DNA of 12,010 bases from Candidatus Neomicrothrix sp. UBA7884 (GTDB lineage Bacteria; Actinomycetota; Acidimicrobiia; Acidimicrobiales; MedAcidi-G1). The notes beneath the pieces are model-generated. The model was not told the origin of the DNA. It searched no databases and saw only the letters and a list, made by a program, of their open reading frames with translations. Made by a program: the position numbers and the translations under genes. Below are positions 6,796 to 12,010 of this stretch, one piece after another. Location: NCBI GenBank assembly GCA_002501135.1, contig DLRQ01000067.1, positions 1 to 12,010 on the forward strand. The letters are read 5' to 3'. Every line of letters starts with the position of its first letter. Position 1 is the stretch's first letter.

Positions 6796-8517
6796 GTGAA
6801 CGGTTCGACCACATCGGGGGCACGGGCCGCCCTCAGCGCCGGGGTTCCAATCGAGGTGGTTCTGGCCTCTGTGGCTGCTGGGTCAGGTGGGCCGGCCTTC
6901 ATTGTTGACGGCGCTGTCGTCGAACCGGTGGCGTTGGACCAGCCGGTCGATCTGGTTGGCGACGACGGGTTGGGCCGTATCTACGAGGGCCTGCTCGGAT
7001 CTCGCAACCGGCGAAGCCTCGGTGCGTTCTATACGCCGTCCGAGGTGGCCGCTGGGCTTGTTGCCCAGGTGGTTACGCGTGGAACCGTTGTGGATCCTGC
7101 GTGTGGGGGTGGGGCGTTCCTGCTGGTTGCCGCCCGCCGGCTCTTTGACCTGGGTGTCGGCTCCCGCGAGGAGATCGTGGCCGAGAGGCTGTTTGGGGCC
7201 GACATCGACCCGGTTGCGGTGGCCGTGTGCCGTTGGAGTCTCGCCTCGTGGGCTGGGATCTCCAGCGATGAGGTGTCCGGCGTGGTTGTCGGCAACCCTC
7301 TCAGCGATGGTGCCACCGTGTGGGACGGCAGGCCGGTGGACGGCTTTGACGCCGTCGTCGGCAACCCGCCGTTCCTGGGACAACTGAGGGAGGGGACCGC
7401 CCGGGGTGCAGTGGAGCGTGAGGTTCTCAAGGAGCGGTTCGCCGGTCTTGTCGGTGCTTACACCGACACGGCATGGCTGTTCATGGCGCTGGGGCTTGAC
7501 CTGTTGGCGGAGGGGGCCAGGATGGTGCTGATTCAGCCACAGTCGGTTCTGGCAGCCAGGGATGCAGCACCGGTCCGCTCCCACCTGCTCGATCGGGGGT
7601 TTCTTGATGCGCTCTGGTTCGACCGGTCAGGGGTGTTCTCAGGTAGGGCCGAGGTGTGTGCACCGATTGTTCAACGTGGTTCTGACAACCGGTCAGTTCG
7701 CCTCCTTGTAGATTGCGATGTCGACCCGGCCGGTGAGGTGGAGGCCCCCGAGGCCGGTGCACAGTGGGGTGGTCTGGTTGCCGGCCTGATGGGAATTCCA
7801 GGCGTTGAGCTCGCCGGGTCTGATAGCGGTGCCGGACGGGTCTGTGACATCGCCACTACGACAGCCGGGTTCAGGCAGCACTACTACGGTCTCGTGCCGG
7901 CCGCGAGGGAGCATCGAGGCGCATCTGACTCTGCGGCCCGTCTTGTCACCACCGGCCTTGTCGACCCGCTTCGCTGCCACTGGTCACAACGAGATGCCCG
8001 GTTCGCCCGAAGGGTATGGACCGCTCCGGTCGTCGACACCAATCTGGTTTCGGCGCAGAACCCGGTGGTTGGTGCCTGGGTCGAGGCACTGCTGCGACCC
8101 AAGTTGCTGGTGGCCACACAGACGAGGGTGATAGAGGTAGTTGTCGACATGGCCGGAGACATGGTTCCCGTGACACCGCTCGTGATCATCGAACCTGACG
8201 AGGGTGACCTGTGGAGGCTCGCTGCAGCGTTGTCGGCACCACCTGTCTCGGCGCTGGCTGCCAGCCAGACCCTGGGGGCGGCGAGGGCATCTGACCGGAT
8301 CAAACTGTCGGCCGGGCAGGTTGGCGAGATGCCGCTTCCTGTTGACAACGGCGCCTGGTCTGACGGCGCGGCACTGGCCCGCCATCTCTGGGAATTACCT
8401 GGATCAGGCGGCCCAGAGGCATGGCTGGCCTTCGGGTCGACGATGTGTGCGGCCTACGGCGTGGCGGAAACACCGGTATTGGAATGGTGGTGGGACCGAC
8501 ACCCGGAAAGAGTTTGA
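6796..8517 (+). CDS. N6-adenine DNA methyltransferase, Eco57I-like, no nuclease domain
   Basis: Predicted to transfer methyl from SAM to adenine N6 in a specific DNA sequence. The 573 residues begin with a poorly conserved ~60-residue segment. Then come GRIYEGLL and FYTPSEV (78-84), the SAM-binding motif DPACGGGAF at 100-108, an acidic GADIDP segment after the next helix, and catalytic NPPF at 190-193 (motif IV). The C-terminal half resembles a target-recognition region and ends with the IKLSAGQVGEMPLP segment common in type IIG and related enzymes. No PD-(D/E)XK or other nuclease motif was seen, and no restriction, specificity or BREX/DISARM gene adjoins it. The start is GTG at 6796, 8 bases after the helicase stop and without a clear Shine-Dalgarno, so translation may be coupled; later in-frame starts are possible. 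It could be an orphan regulatory methyltransferase or the remnant of a defence system. Confidence 0.85.
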   Translation: MNGSTTSGARAALSAGVPIEVVLASVAAGSGGPAFIVDGAVVEPVALDQPVDLVGDDGLGRIYEGLLGSRNRRSLGAFYTPSEVAAGLVAQVVTRGTVVDPACGGGAFLLVAARRLFDLGVGSREEIVAERLFGADIDPVAVAVCRWSLASWAGISSDEVSGVVVGNPLSDGATVWDGRPVDGFDAVVGNPPFLGQLREGTARGAVEREVLKERFAGLVGAYTDTAWLFMALGLDLLAEGARMVLIQPQSVLAARDAAPVRSHLLDRGFLDALWFDRSGVFSGRAEVCAPIVQRGSDNRSVRLLVDCDVDPAGEVEAPEAGAQWGGLVAGLMGIPGVELAGSDSGAGRVCDIATTTAGFRQHYYGLVPAAREHRGASDSAARLVTTGLVDPLRCHWSQRDARFARRVWTAPVVDTNLVSAQNPVVGAWVEALLRPKLLVATQTRVIEVVVDMAGDMVPVTPLVIIEPDEGDLWRLAAALSAPPVSALAASQTLGAARASDRIKLSAGQVGEMPLPVDNGAWSDGAALARHLWELPGSGGPEAWLAFGSTMCAAYGVAETPVLEWWWDRHPERV

Positions 8518-8545
8518 CCGGAGAGCACCCGAGGTCACGTAGACT
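8514..8545 (+). promoter_or_regulatory. Promoter candidate for the riboswitch-metX transcript
   Basis: TAGACT (8540-8545) fits the TANNNT -10 pattern and would place the RNA start near 8552, just before stem P1 of the riboswitch. A TTGACC -35 candidate (8514-8519) overlaps the methyltransferase stop codon, but its 20-base spacer is longer than ideal. The -10 is the better supported part. Confidence 0.45.
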
Positions 8546-8550
8546 CCTTC

Positions 8551-8668
8551 GAAAGACATCATGAGTGGCCCGGCTTGCCGGGTCCGGCAACCTGGGACGG
8601 ACACCCAAGGTGCTCACCTGCTCCTAGGGGCTGGGATGTGGTCCCGTGAGGGGCAACTAAGTGTCCGG
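8551..8668 (+). ncRNA. SAM-IV riboswitch upstream of metX
   Basis: A cis-acting RNA that binds S-adenosylmethionine and shuts down the downstream methionine genes. The SAM-I/SAM-IV core is readable. P1 is ACATC (8556-8560) with GATGT (8635-8639), followed by ATGAGTGG. P2 is CCCGG (8569-8573) with CCGGG (8578-8582). Next is the hallmark CCGGCAACC, and P3 TGGG (8593-8596) with CCCA (8604-8607), running into AAGGTGCT. A P4 hairpin lies at about 8617-8634. Two outer elements point to SAM-IV rather than SAM-I. One is a hairpin, GTCCC with GGGGC, capped by a GTGA (GNRA) loop at 8641-8654. The other is a perfect six-base pseudoknot between the P3 loop CGGACA (8598-8603) and TGTCCG (8662-8667). Placement before metX fits the family. 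Confidence 0.88.
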
Positions 8669-8731
8669 TGACGGCGTCAGAGTCGTTCCGCCGGCGCAGA
8701 GCCCGCAGTGTTGTTCCCCCTGGAGGACACA
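8669..8731 (+). promoter_or_regulatory. Riboswitch expression platform and metX ribosome binding site
   Basis: Between the riboswitch core and the metX ATG lie a possible hairpin, CGGCG (8672-8676) with CGCCG (8689-8693), and the strong ribosome site GGAGG (8722-8726), 5 bases before the ATG. No U-tract follows any hairpin here, so control of translation or a U-less terminator is more likely than a classical intrinsic terminator. The mechanism is inferred. Confidence 0.45.
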
Positions 8732-9958
8732 ATGACGCGCGACGAGGCGAGTGGGAGAGGGCCTGACTCAGGCGACCTGCCGCGGCATCCGCGCGCCTAC
8801 GCCGACGACCTGCCCGCTTCGGGAGCATGGCAGCCCGGTGACCCGGTTGGTGGTCGCAGTTTCGTGGATGTTGCCCACGGCAGGCCATTCGTGCTCGAGG
8901 GTGGCGGCGTGCTCGAAGAGGTCACTATGGCCTATGAGGCCTGGGGCGAGTTGGCCCCCGACGCCGACAACGCTGTACTCGTGTGTCATGCACTTACCGG
9001 TGACTCCCACGCCTATGGTCGAAGTGGGCACGGGCATGCAACGCCCGGTTGGTGGAACGGGGTCATCGGTCCGGGCTGTGCCCTCGACCCCGACAGGCAC
9101 TTCATCGTGTGTGTCAACGTGCTGGGTGGGTGTCAGGGTTCGACAGGCCCGGCGTCGACGAATCCGTCCACAGGTCTTCCCTACGGGTCCAGTTTCCCCA
9201 CGGTCACGGCGAGGGACATGGTGCGCTGTCAGGCCGGGGTGGCTGACCACCTGGGAATCGACCGCTGGTTGAGTGTGGTCGGTGGCTCAATGGGTGGAAT
9301 GCAGGTCCTTGAGTGGGGTGTGATGTTTCCACGGCGTGTGCGCTCGCTGGCGCCTCTGGCGACGACGCTGGCTGCCAGTGCCCAACAGATCGCATGGAGT
9401 GCGGTGGGCAGGACCGCTCTGGCCCTGGACCCACGGTTTCGCGGTGGCGACTACTACGACGCCGAACCTGGCGACGGTCCTGCCGCCGGTCTTGCCGTGG
9501 CGCGTTCGGTGGCCCAGGTCACCTATCGGAGCGACGAGGTCTTCACCGATCGGTTCTCGCGTGAACTCGTTGATCCGCGGTCCCTCTATGACCTGTGGGA
9601 CCGTTTCCAGGTTGAGTCCTACCTCGACTACCACGGCGCCAAACTGGCCCGCCGGTTCGATGCCAACAGCTACATGGTGCTGAACAGGTCAATGGACCTG
9701 CACGACATCGGAAGGGACCGGGGAAGTCTCGGGTCGGCTGTGAGCCGCTTCCTGTCAGTGCCGGTAATGACCTTGAGCATCGACTCGGACATGTTGTACC
9801 CGGTCCACCAGCAGGTGAGCCTGAGGGACGTGGTTGTGGCCGCCGGTGGGCGCTGTGATCATCATGTGATCGCCAGCCCAGACGGGCACGACGGATTTCT
9901 TCTCGCCACCCGCGAGGTGGGTGTGCATTTGGCCGACTTTCTCCGGGAGGTGGAGTGA
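8732..9958 (+). CDS. metX: Homoserine O-acetyltransferase (MetX)
   Basis: Transfers an acyl group, normally acetyl from acetyl-CoA, to the hydroxyl of homoserine, the committed step of methionine synthesis. It is a cytosolic alpha/beta hydrolase-fold protein of 408 residues, normal length. HALTGDSHA forms the early strand-loop, NVLGGCQGSTGPAS the oxyanion and substrate region, and GGSMGGMQ holds the nucleophile Ser186. The acid is probably Asp353 in SIDSDMLYP, and His386 in GHDGF completes the triad. The first ~35 residues are a variable leader. The ATG at 8732 is chosen over an in-frame GTG at 8708 because GGAGG sits 5 bases upstream. The SAM-IV riboswitch directly before it predicts repression when SAM is plentiful. 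The next gene begins one base after the stop. MetX enzymes using succinyl-CoA exist, so acyl donor is inferred. Confidence 0.94.
   Translation: MTRDEASGRGPDSGDLPRHPRAYADDLPASGAWQPGDPVGGRSFVDVAHGRPFVLEGGGVLEEVTMAYEAWGELAPDADNAVLVCHALTGDSHAYGRSGHGHATPGWWNGVIGPGCALDPDRHFIVCVNVLGGCQGSTGPASTNPSTGLPYGSSFPTVTARDMVRCQAGVADHLGIDRWLSVVGGSMGGMQVLEWGVMFPRRVRSLAPLATTLAASAQQIAWSAVGRTALALDPRFRGGDYYDAEPGDGPAAGLAVARSVAQVTYRSDEVFTDRFSRELVDPRSLYDLWDRFQVESYLDYHGAKLARRFDANSYMVLNRSMDLHDIGRDRGSLGSAVSRFLSVPVMTLSIDSDMLYPVHQQVSLRDVVVAAGGRCDHHVIASPDGHDGFLLATREVGVHLADFLREVE
9946..9950 (+). promoter_or_regulatory. Ribosome binding site of the PLP enzyme, inside metX
   Basis: GGAGG lies 9 bases before the ATG at 9960 and within the last codons of metX. 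It fixes the start at 9960 rather than the in-frame position 9921, and points to coupled translation of the two methionine genes. Confidence 0.6.
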
Positions 9959-9959
9959 A

Positions 9960-11147
9960 ATGGCTGAACAAGACACTTCAGACAGGGATCGGGCTCCCGA
10001 GACGATGGCGATCATGGCCGGCCGTGAGTCCAACCAGGGGGCTCTCGCACCCATCCTGTGGGCTACGACGGCGTTTGCCTATGACTCTGTTGCCCAGGGC
10101 CACAGCCTCGCCACCGGGGTGGCTCCCGAGCGCTTCTACTCGCGCTACGGGAACCCCACTATCAACGCCTTCGAGGCGACCATCTCCGAGCTTGAGGGTG
10201 CCGAGGCGTCCCGCGCGTTCGCCTCGGGAATGGGGGCGATGAGCGCTGTTGTTCTGGGGCTGTGTTCGACCGGTGACCACATCGTCGCCCAGCGTCAGAT
10301 CTACGCAGGCACCCAGTTGCTGCTTCAGACCGTGTGCCCACGGTTCGGAATCGACGTGACATTCGTGGACGGAACACAGCCGGGTGCCTTCGCTGAGGCC
10401 ATTCGCCCCGGCAAGACGATGCTCGTGGTTGCCGAGACCCCGGCCAACCCGTATCTGGACCTCGTCGACCTGGATGAGCTTGGTGCCCTGGTCGGCCCCA
10501 TGACCGTCGTGGATTCCACGTTTGCGACACCGCTCGGACAGCAGCCGATCGCCCACGGAGTCGACCTGGTCGTCCACTCGGCCACCAAGGCCATCGCCGG
10601 TCACAACGATGCCAGCATCGGTGTCGTGTCGGGCTCCGAGGACCTGATTGCATGGCTCTGGAGCTTTGCAGTGCTACATGGTGCCAACGCCTCGCCATCC
10701 GATGCCCTAAATGCACACCGCGGCCTTCGGACCCTTGGTGTGCGCCTGGCCCGGCAGTCTGAGACCGCCCAGCGCCTCGCCGAGTTCCTGGAAGGTCATG
10801 GATCTGTCAGCCGGGTCGCCTACCCGGGCCTGGAGTCGCATCCACAGCACGGTCTGGCGCAGCGGCAGATGAACTCGATGGGTGGCCTGTTGACGTTTGA
10901 TCTGGTAGGTGGCAGCGAGGCGGGGGAGAGGTTGGTGGAGTCCACCTCGGTTGCGATCCTGGCATCCACACTGGGTGGTCCAGAGACCCTGGTTACCCAC
11001 CCCGCCAGCACGACCCATGTGGGTCTCACCGAAGAGGAACAGGCCGCTACCGGGATCGGGCAGGGAACGATCAGGGTCTCTTGTGGTCTTGAGGACTCTG
11101 ATGATGTCGTGGCCGACTTTGAAGGAGCTCTCGCAGCTCTCAGCTGA
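9960..11147 (+). CDS. PLP-dependent cystathionine gamma-synthase / O-acylhomoserine sulfhydrylase family enzyme
   Basis: Predicted to use the O-acylhomoserine made by MetX, joining it with cysteine (giving cystathionine) or with sulfide (giving homocysteine) on the way to methionine. It has 395 residues of the Cys/Met metabolism PLP family. YSRYGNPT at 60-67 carries Tyr60 and Arg62, which contact the neighbouring subunit's cofactor phosphate. A Gly-rich FASGMGAMSAV loop follows, Asp185 in VVDSTFATP should pair with the pyridine nitrogen, and Lys210 in HSATKAIAGH forms the Schiff base. The length is nearer cystathionine synthase, MetZ or methionine gamma-lyase than classical MetY (~430), but motif reading cannot separate these. 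The position behind metX under a SAM riboswitch argues for synthesis rather than breakdown. The start is set by GGAGG at 9946. Confidence 0.9.
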   Translation: MAEQDTSDRDRAPETMAIMAGRESNQGALAPILWATTAFAYDSVAQGHSLATGVAPERFYSRYGNPTINAFEATISELEGAEASRAFASGMGAMSAVVLGLCSTGDHIVAQRQIYAGTQLLLQTVCPRFGIDVTFVDGTQPGAFAEAIRPGKTMLVVAETPANPYLDLVDLDELGALVGPMTVVDSTFATPLGQQPIAHGVDLVVHSATKAIAGHNDASIGVVSGSEDLIAWLWSFAVLHGANASPSDALNAHRGLRTLGVRLARQSETAQRLAEFLEGHGSVSRVAYPGLESHPQHGLAQRQMNSMGGLLTFDLVGGSEAGERLVESTSVAILASTLGGPETLVTHPASTTHVGLTEEEQAATGIGQGTIRVSCGLEDSDDVVADFEGALAALS

Positions 11148-11214
11148 ACTCTGGTCAGGCAGCAGGGGTGCTTGTCGTTCCACTACGATCGTGTGCCGGA
11201 ACTGGTCATTGAAG

Positions 11215-11640
11215 ATGGGGAACCTGGTGCACACACCGGTACGAAGGATCGTGGCGACGCTGCTTGCTGTCGGCTCGGCTGTTGGCGTGACGTTGCTGGT
11301 CATGGATCCGGCCCTGGCACAGGTGACCACAATCGAGACCATCCCTCCTGCCGTCGACGAAAACGGCCTGACAGCCGGTGAACGCATCGACCAGATCGTG
11401 TTCTCGATCCGGCTCATCGCCGTTGCCCTGATTGCCGTCACCGCCGCCTTCTGGTGGCACACCCGCCCGGGCAGAAGGGCCGGCGCAACAGCTGTTGTCG
11501 CAGCTTCTTCTGCGCCATCCGGCGAGGAACCATCCGTTGAAGAGGTCATGCCCAGCGACCCGGAGTTGGAGGAGCTGCTCTCGCTCCACCTGGGTGTCGA
11601 TGTCACGGCCGACACCGGCGTTGCCGTCGAAACCGGATGA
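11215..11640 (+). CDS. Small uncharacterised secreted or membrane-anchored protein
   Basis: I do not recognise a family. The 141 residues begin with a basic segment (VRR at 9-11) and a hydrophobic stretch at about 12-30. ALAQ follows at 33-36, which looks like a signal peptidase site after Ala35. A short extracytoplasmic segment with several Thr and Pro comes next, then a clear membrane helix at about 61-82 followed by HTRPGRR, the positive flank expected on the cytoplasmic side. The tail, 84-141, is Ala-rich and then acidic with many Glu and Asp. A TACGAT -10-like box lies at 11184-11189, 25 bases before the ATG; no strong Shine-Dalgarno is seen. The frame is open further upstream through the preceding gene, but the ATG at 11215 gives a sensible signal sequence. 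The next small gene starts 4 bases after its stop. Confidence 0.65.
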   Translation: MGNLVHTPVRRIVATLLAVGSAVGVTLLVMDPALAQVTTIETIPPAVDENGLTAGERIDQIVFSIRLIAVALIAVTAAFWWHTRPGRRAGATAVVAASSAPSGEEPSVEEVMPSDPELEELLSLHLGVDVTADTGVAVETG

Positions 11641-11644
11641 GTCG

Positions 11645-11875
11645 GTGAGTAACCCCGAACTGGATCTCGAAGCAATGCTGGCCCGGTTCAGGGAGAGGGC
11701 CGAAGCGGTCCGTTCACGAAACATGCCGCCCATCGGCGGTGAGGAGCGGCAGATGTTCCTGGATCAGGCCCAGGCCGACTTCATGGACTTCGCCATCATC
11801 GCCGACGCAGATGCCAGCATCGAAGACGGAATCCTCACGCTGCGTATCGATCTGAGCAGCAGCGACGAGGGCTGA
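11645..11875 (+). CDS. Small acidic conserved-looking hypothetical protein
   Basis: I do not recognise a family and give no function. The frame encodes 76 residues from a GTG at 11645. Residues 6-25 form a probable amphipathic helix with alternating acidic and Arg positions (LEAMLARFRERAEAVRSR), followed by a MPPIGG turn at 27-32. A second probable helix spans 33-51, then an acidic segment, a short predicted strand ILTLRIDL at 63-70, and an acidic end. It has no signal peptide or membrane helix, so it is likely cytosolic. It starts 4 bases after the membrane protein gene, which suggests co-translation. The same frame is open upstream to 11432, but that overlaps the neighbouring gene heavily. 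Evidence for coding is position, the lack of stops and a plausible amino-acid pattern. Confidence 0.6.
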   Translation: MSNPELDLEAMLARFRERAEAVRSRNMPPIGGEERQMFLDQAQADFMDFAIIADADASIEDGILTLRIDLSSSDEG

Positions 11876-11885
11876 GGTCGGCCTT

Positions 11886-11908
11886 ATGCGACCCCGGACG
11901 GGTCGCAT
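11886..11908 (+). terminator. Perfect hairpin after the small-protein pair, probable U-less terminator
   Basis: ATGCGACCC (11886-11894) and GGGTCGCAT (11900-11908) form a perfect 9-pair stem with loop CGGAC, 10 bases after the preceding stop codon. There is no T-run behind it, as is common for actinobacterial terminators. It separates the small-protein transcript from the tRNA. Confidence 0.6.
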
Positions 11909-11924
11909 GGAGCGGTGGGTCCGC

Positions 11925-11930
11925 TACAGT
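11925..11930 (+). promoter_or_regulatory. -10 box candidate for the tRNA-Gly gene
   Basis: TACAGT fits TANNNT and ends 11 bases before the mature tRNA 5' end at 11942, giving a leader of only a few bases. No convincing -35 is visible; its expected position falls inside the upstream hairpin. Confidence 0.35.
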
Positions 11931-11941
11931 TACGCCCCGAC

Positions 11942-12010
11942 GCGGACGTAGCTCAGCTGGTAGAGCATCACCTTGCCAAGGTGAGGGTCGCGGGTTCGAA
12001 TCTCGTCGTC
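11942..12010 (+). tRNA. tRNA-Gly (anticodon GCC), 3' end cut by window
   Basis: The cloverleaf reads directly. Acceptor 5' strand is GCGGACG (11942-11948). The D-arm stem is GCTC (11951-11954) with GAGC (11963-11966). The anticodon stem is TCACC with GGTGA around loop TTGCCAA, with anticodon GCC at 11975-11977. The T-arm stem has GCGGG (11990-11994) and loop TTCGAAT. The 3' acceptor strand begins CGTC at 12007, and the window ends before the last three pairs, the discriminator base and any CCA. It decodes GGC and GGU glycine codons. Confidence 0.95.

Noticed and set aside
6796..8517. Methyltransferase as part of a BREX, DISARM or restriction-modification island
   Set aside because: It is flanked by a core helicase and methionine genes, with no nuclease, ATPase or phosphatase partner inside the window; it is also much shorter than PglX.
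5618..8517. Helicase plus methyltransferase as a two-gene defence system
   Set aside because: The helicase is an ordinary DEAD-box RNA helicase core, not an SF2 DNA translocase of a restriction enzyme, so close spacing alone is weak evidence.
9921..9959. Earlier start for the PLP enzyme inside metX
   Set aside because: GGAGG at 9946-9950 is correctly placed for the ATG at 9960, and the extra 13 residues only reflect metX sequence in another frame.
11125..11139. Hairpin GAGCT-CTCGC-AGCTC at the end of the PLP enzyme gene as a terminator
   Set aside because: It has only five base pairs, is within coding sequence and has no T-run; too weak to call.
1..12010. Mobile elements, CRISPR arrays, phage genes or long repeats
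   Set aside because: None was seen on either strand; gene content, strand bias and base composition look uniform throughout.

Overview
The window is a GC-rich, tightly packed bacterial chromosome segment. Every supported gene lies on the plus strand. It looks like Actinomycetota, with class Acidimicrobiia as the best guess. The reasons are a SAM-IV type riboswitch ahead of metX, an actinobacterial-type thymidine kinase (CWCG and CRRH zinc ligands), an actinobacterial-type Lgt without the His loop of the E. coli enzyme, frequent GTG starts, and several likely leaderless TANNNT promoters. No transposase, integrase, CRISPR array, phage gene or restriction nuclease is seen, so this reads as ordinary core chromosome with a few less routine genes.

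Bases 1-1874 hold the 3' part of a B12-dependent (class II) ribonucleotide reductase and a thymidine kinase, a small deoxynucleotide-supply unit. A hairpin and a likely leaderless promoter then lead into a 600-residue acyl-CoA dehydrogenase (1926-3728) and the lipoprotein-modifying enzyme Lgt (3749-4600). Next come a short stand-alone class III nucleotide cyclase (4611-5150), whose -10 box shares bases with the lgt stop codon, and an alkyltransferase-like DNA-damage protein with Trp in place of the reactive Cys (5156-5434). A DEAD-box RNA helicase (5618-6787) follows a leader of about 135 nt. It is nearly joined to a solitary Eco57I-like N6-adenine DNA methyltransferase (6796-8517).

Bases 8518-8731 carry a promoter candidate and a SAM-IV riboswitch whose stems, GNRA-capped hairpin and pseudoknot can be read directly. 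It controls metX (homoserine O-acyltransferase) and a PLP-dependent gamma-synthase or sulfhydrylase. The two enzymes work in sequence in methionine synthesis, with feedback from SAM. The last kilobase holds two small uncharacterised proteins (one secreted or membrane-anchored, one acidic and cytosolic), a hairpin terminator candidate, and a tRNA-Gly(GCC) cut by the window end.

I did not find a clear new multi-gene system. The items most worth a second look are the methyltransferase without a nuclease partner, the long structured helicase leader, the SAM-IV switch, and the small-protein pair before the tRNA.
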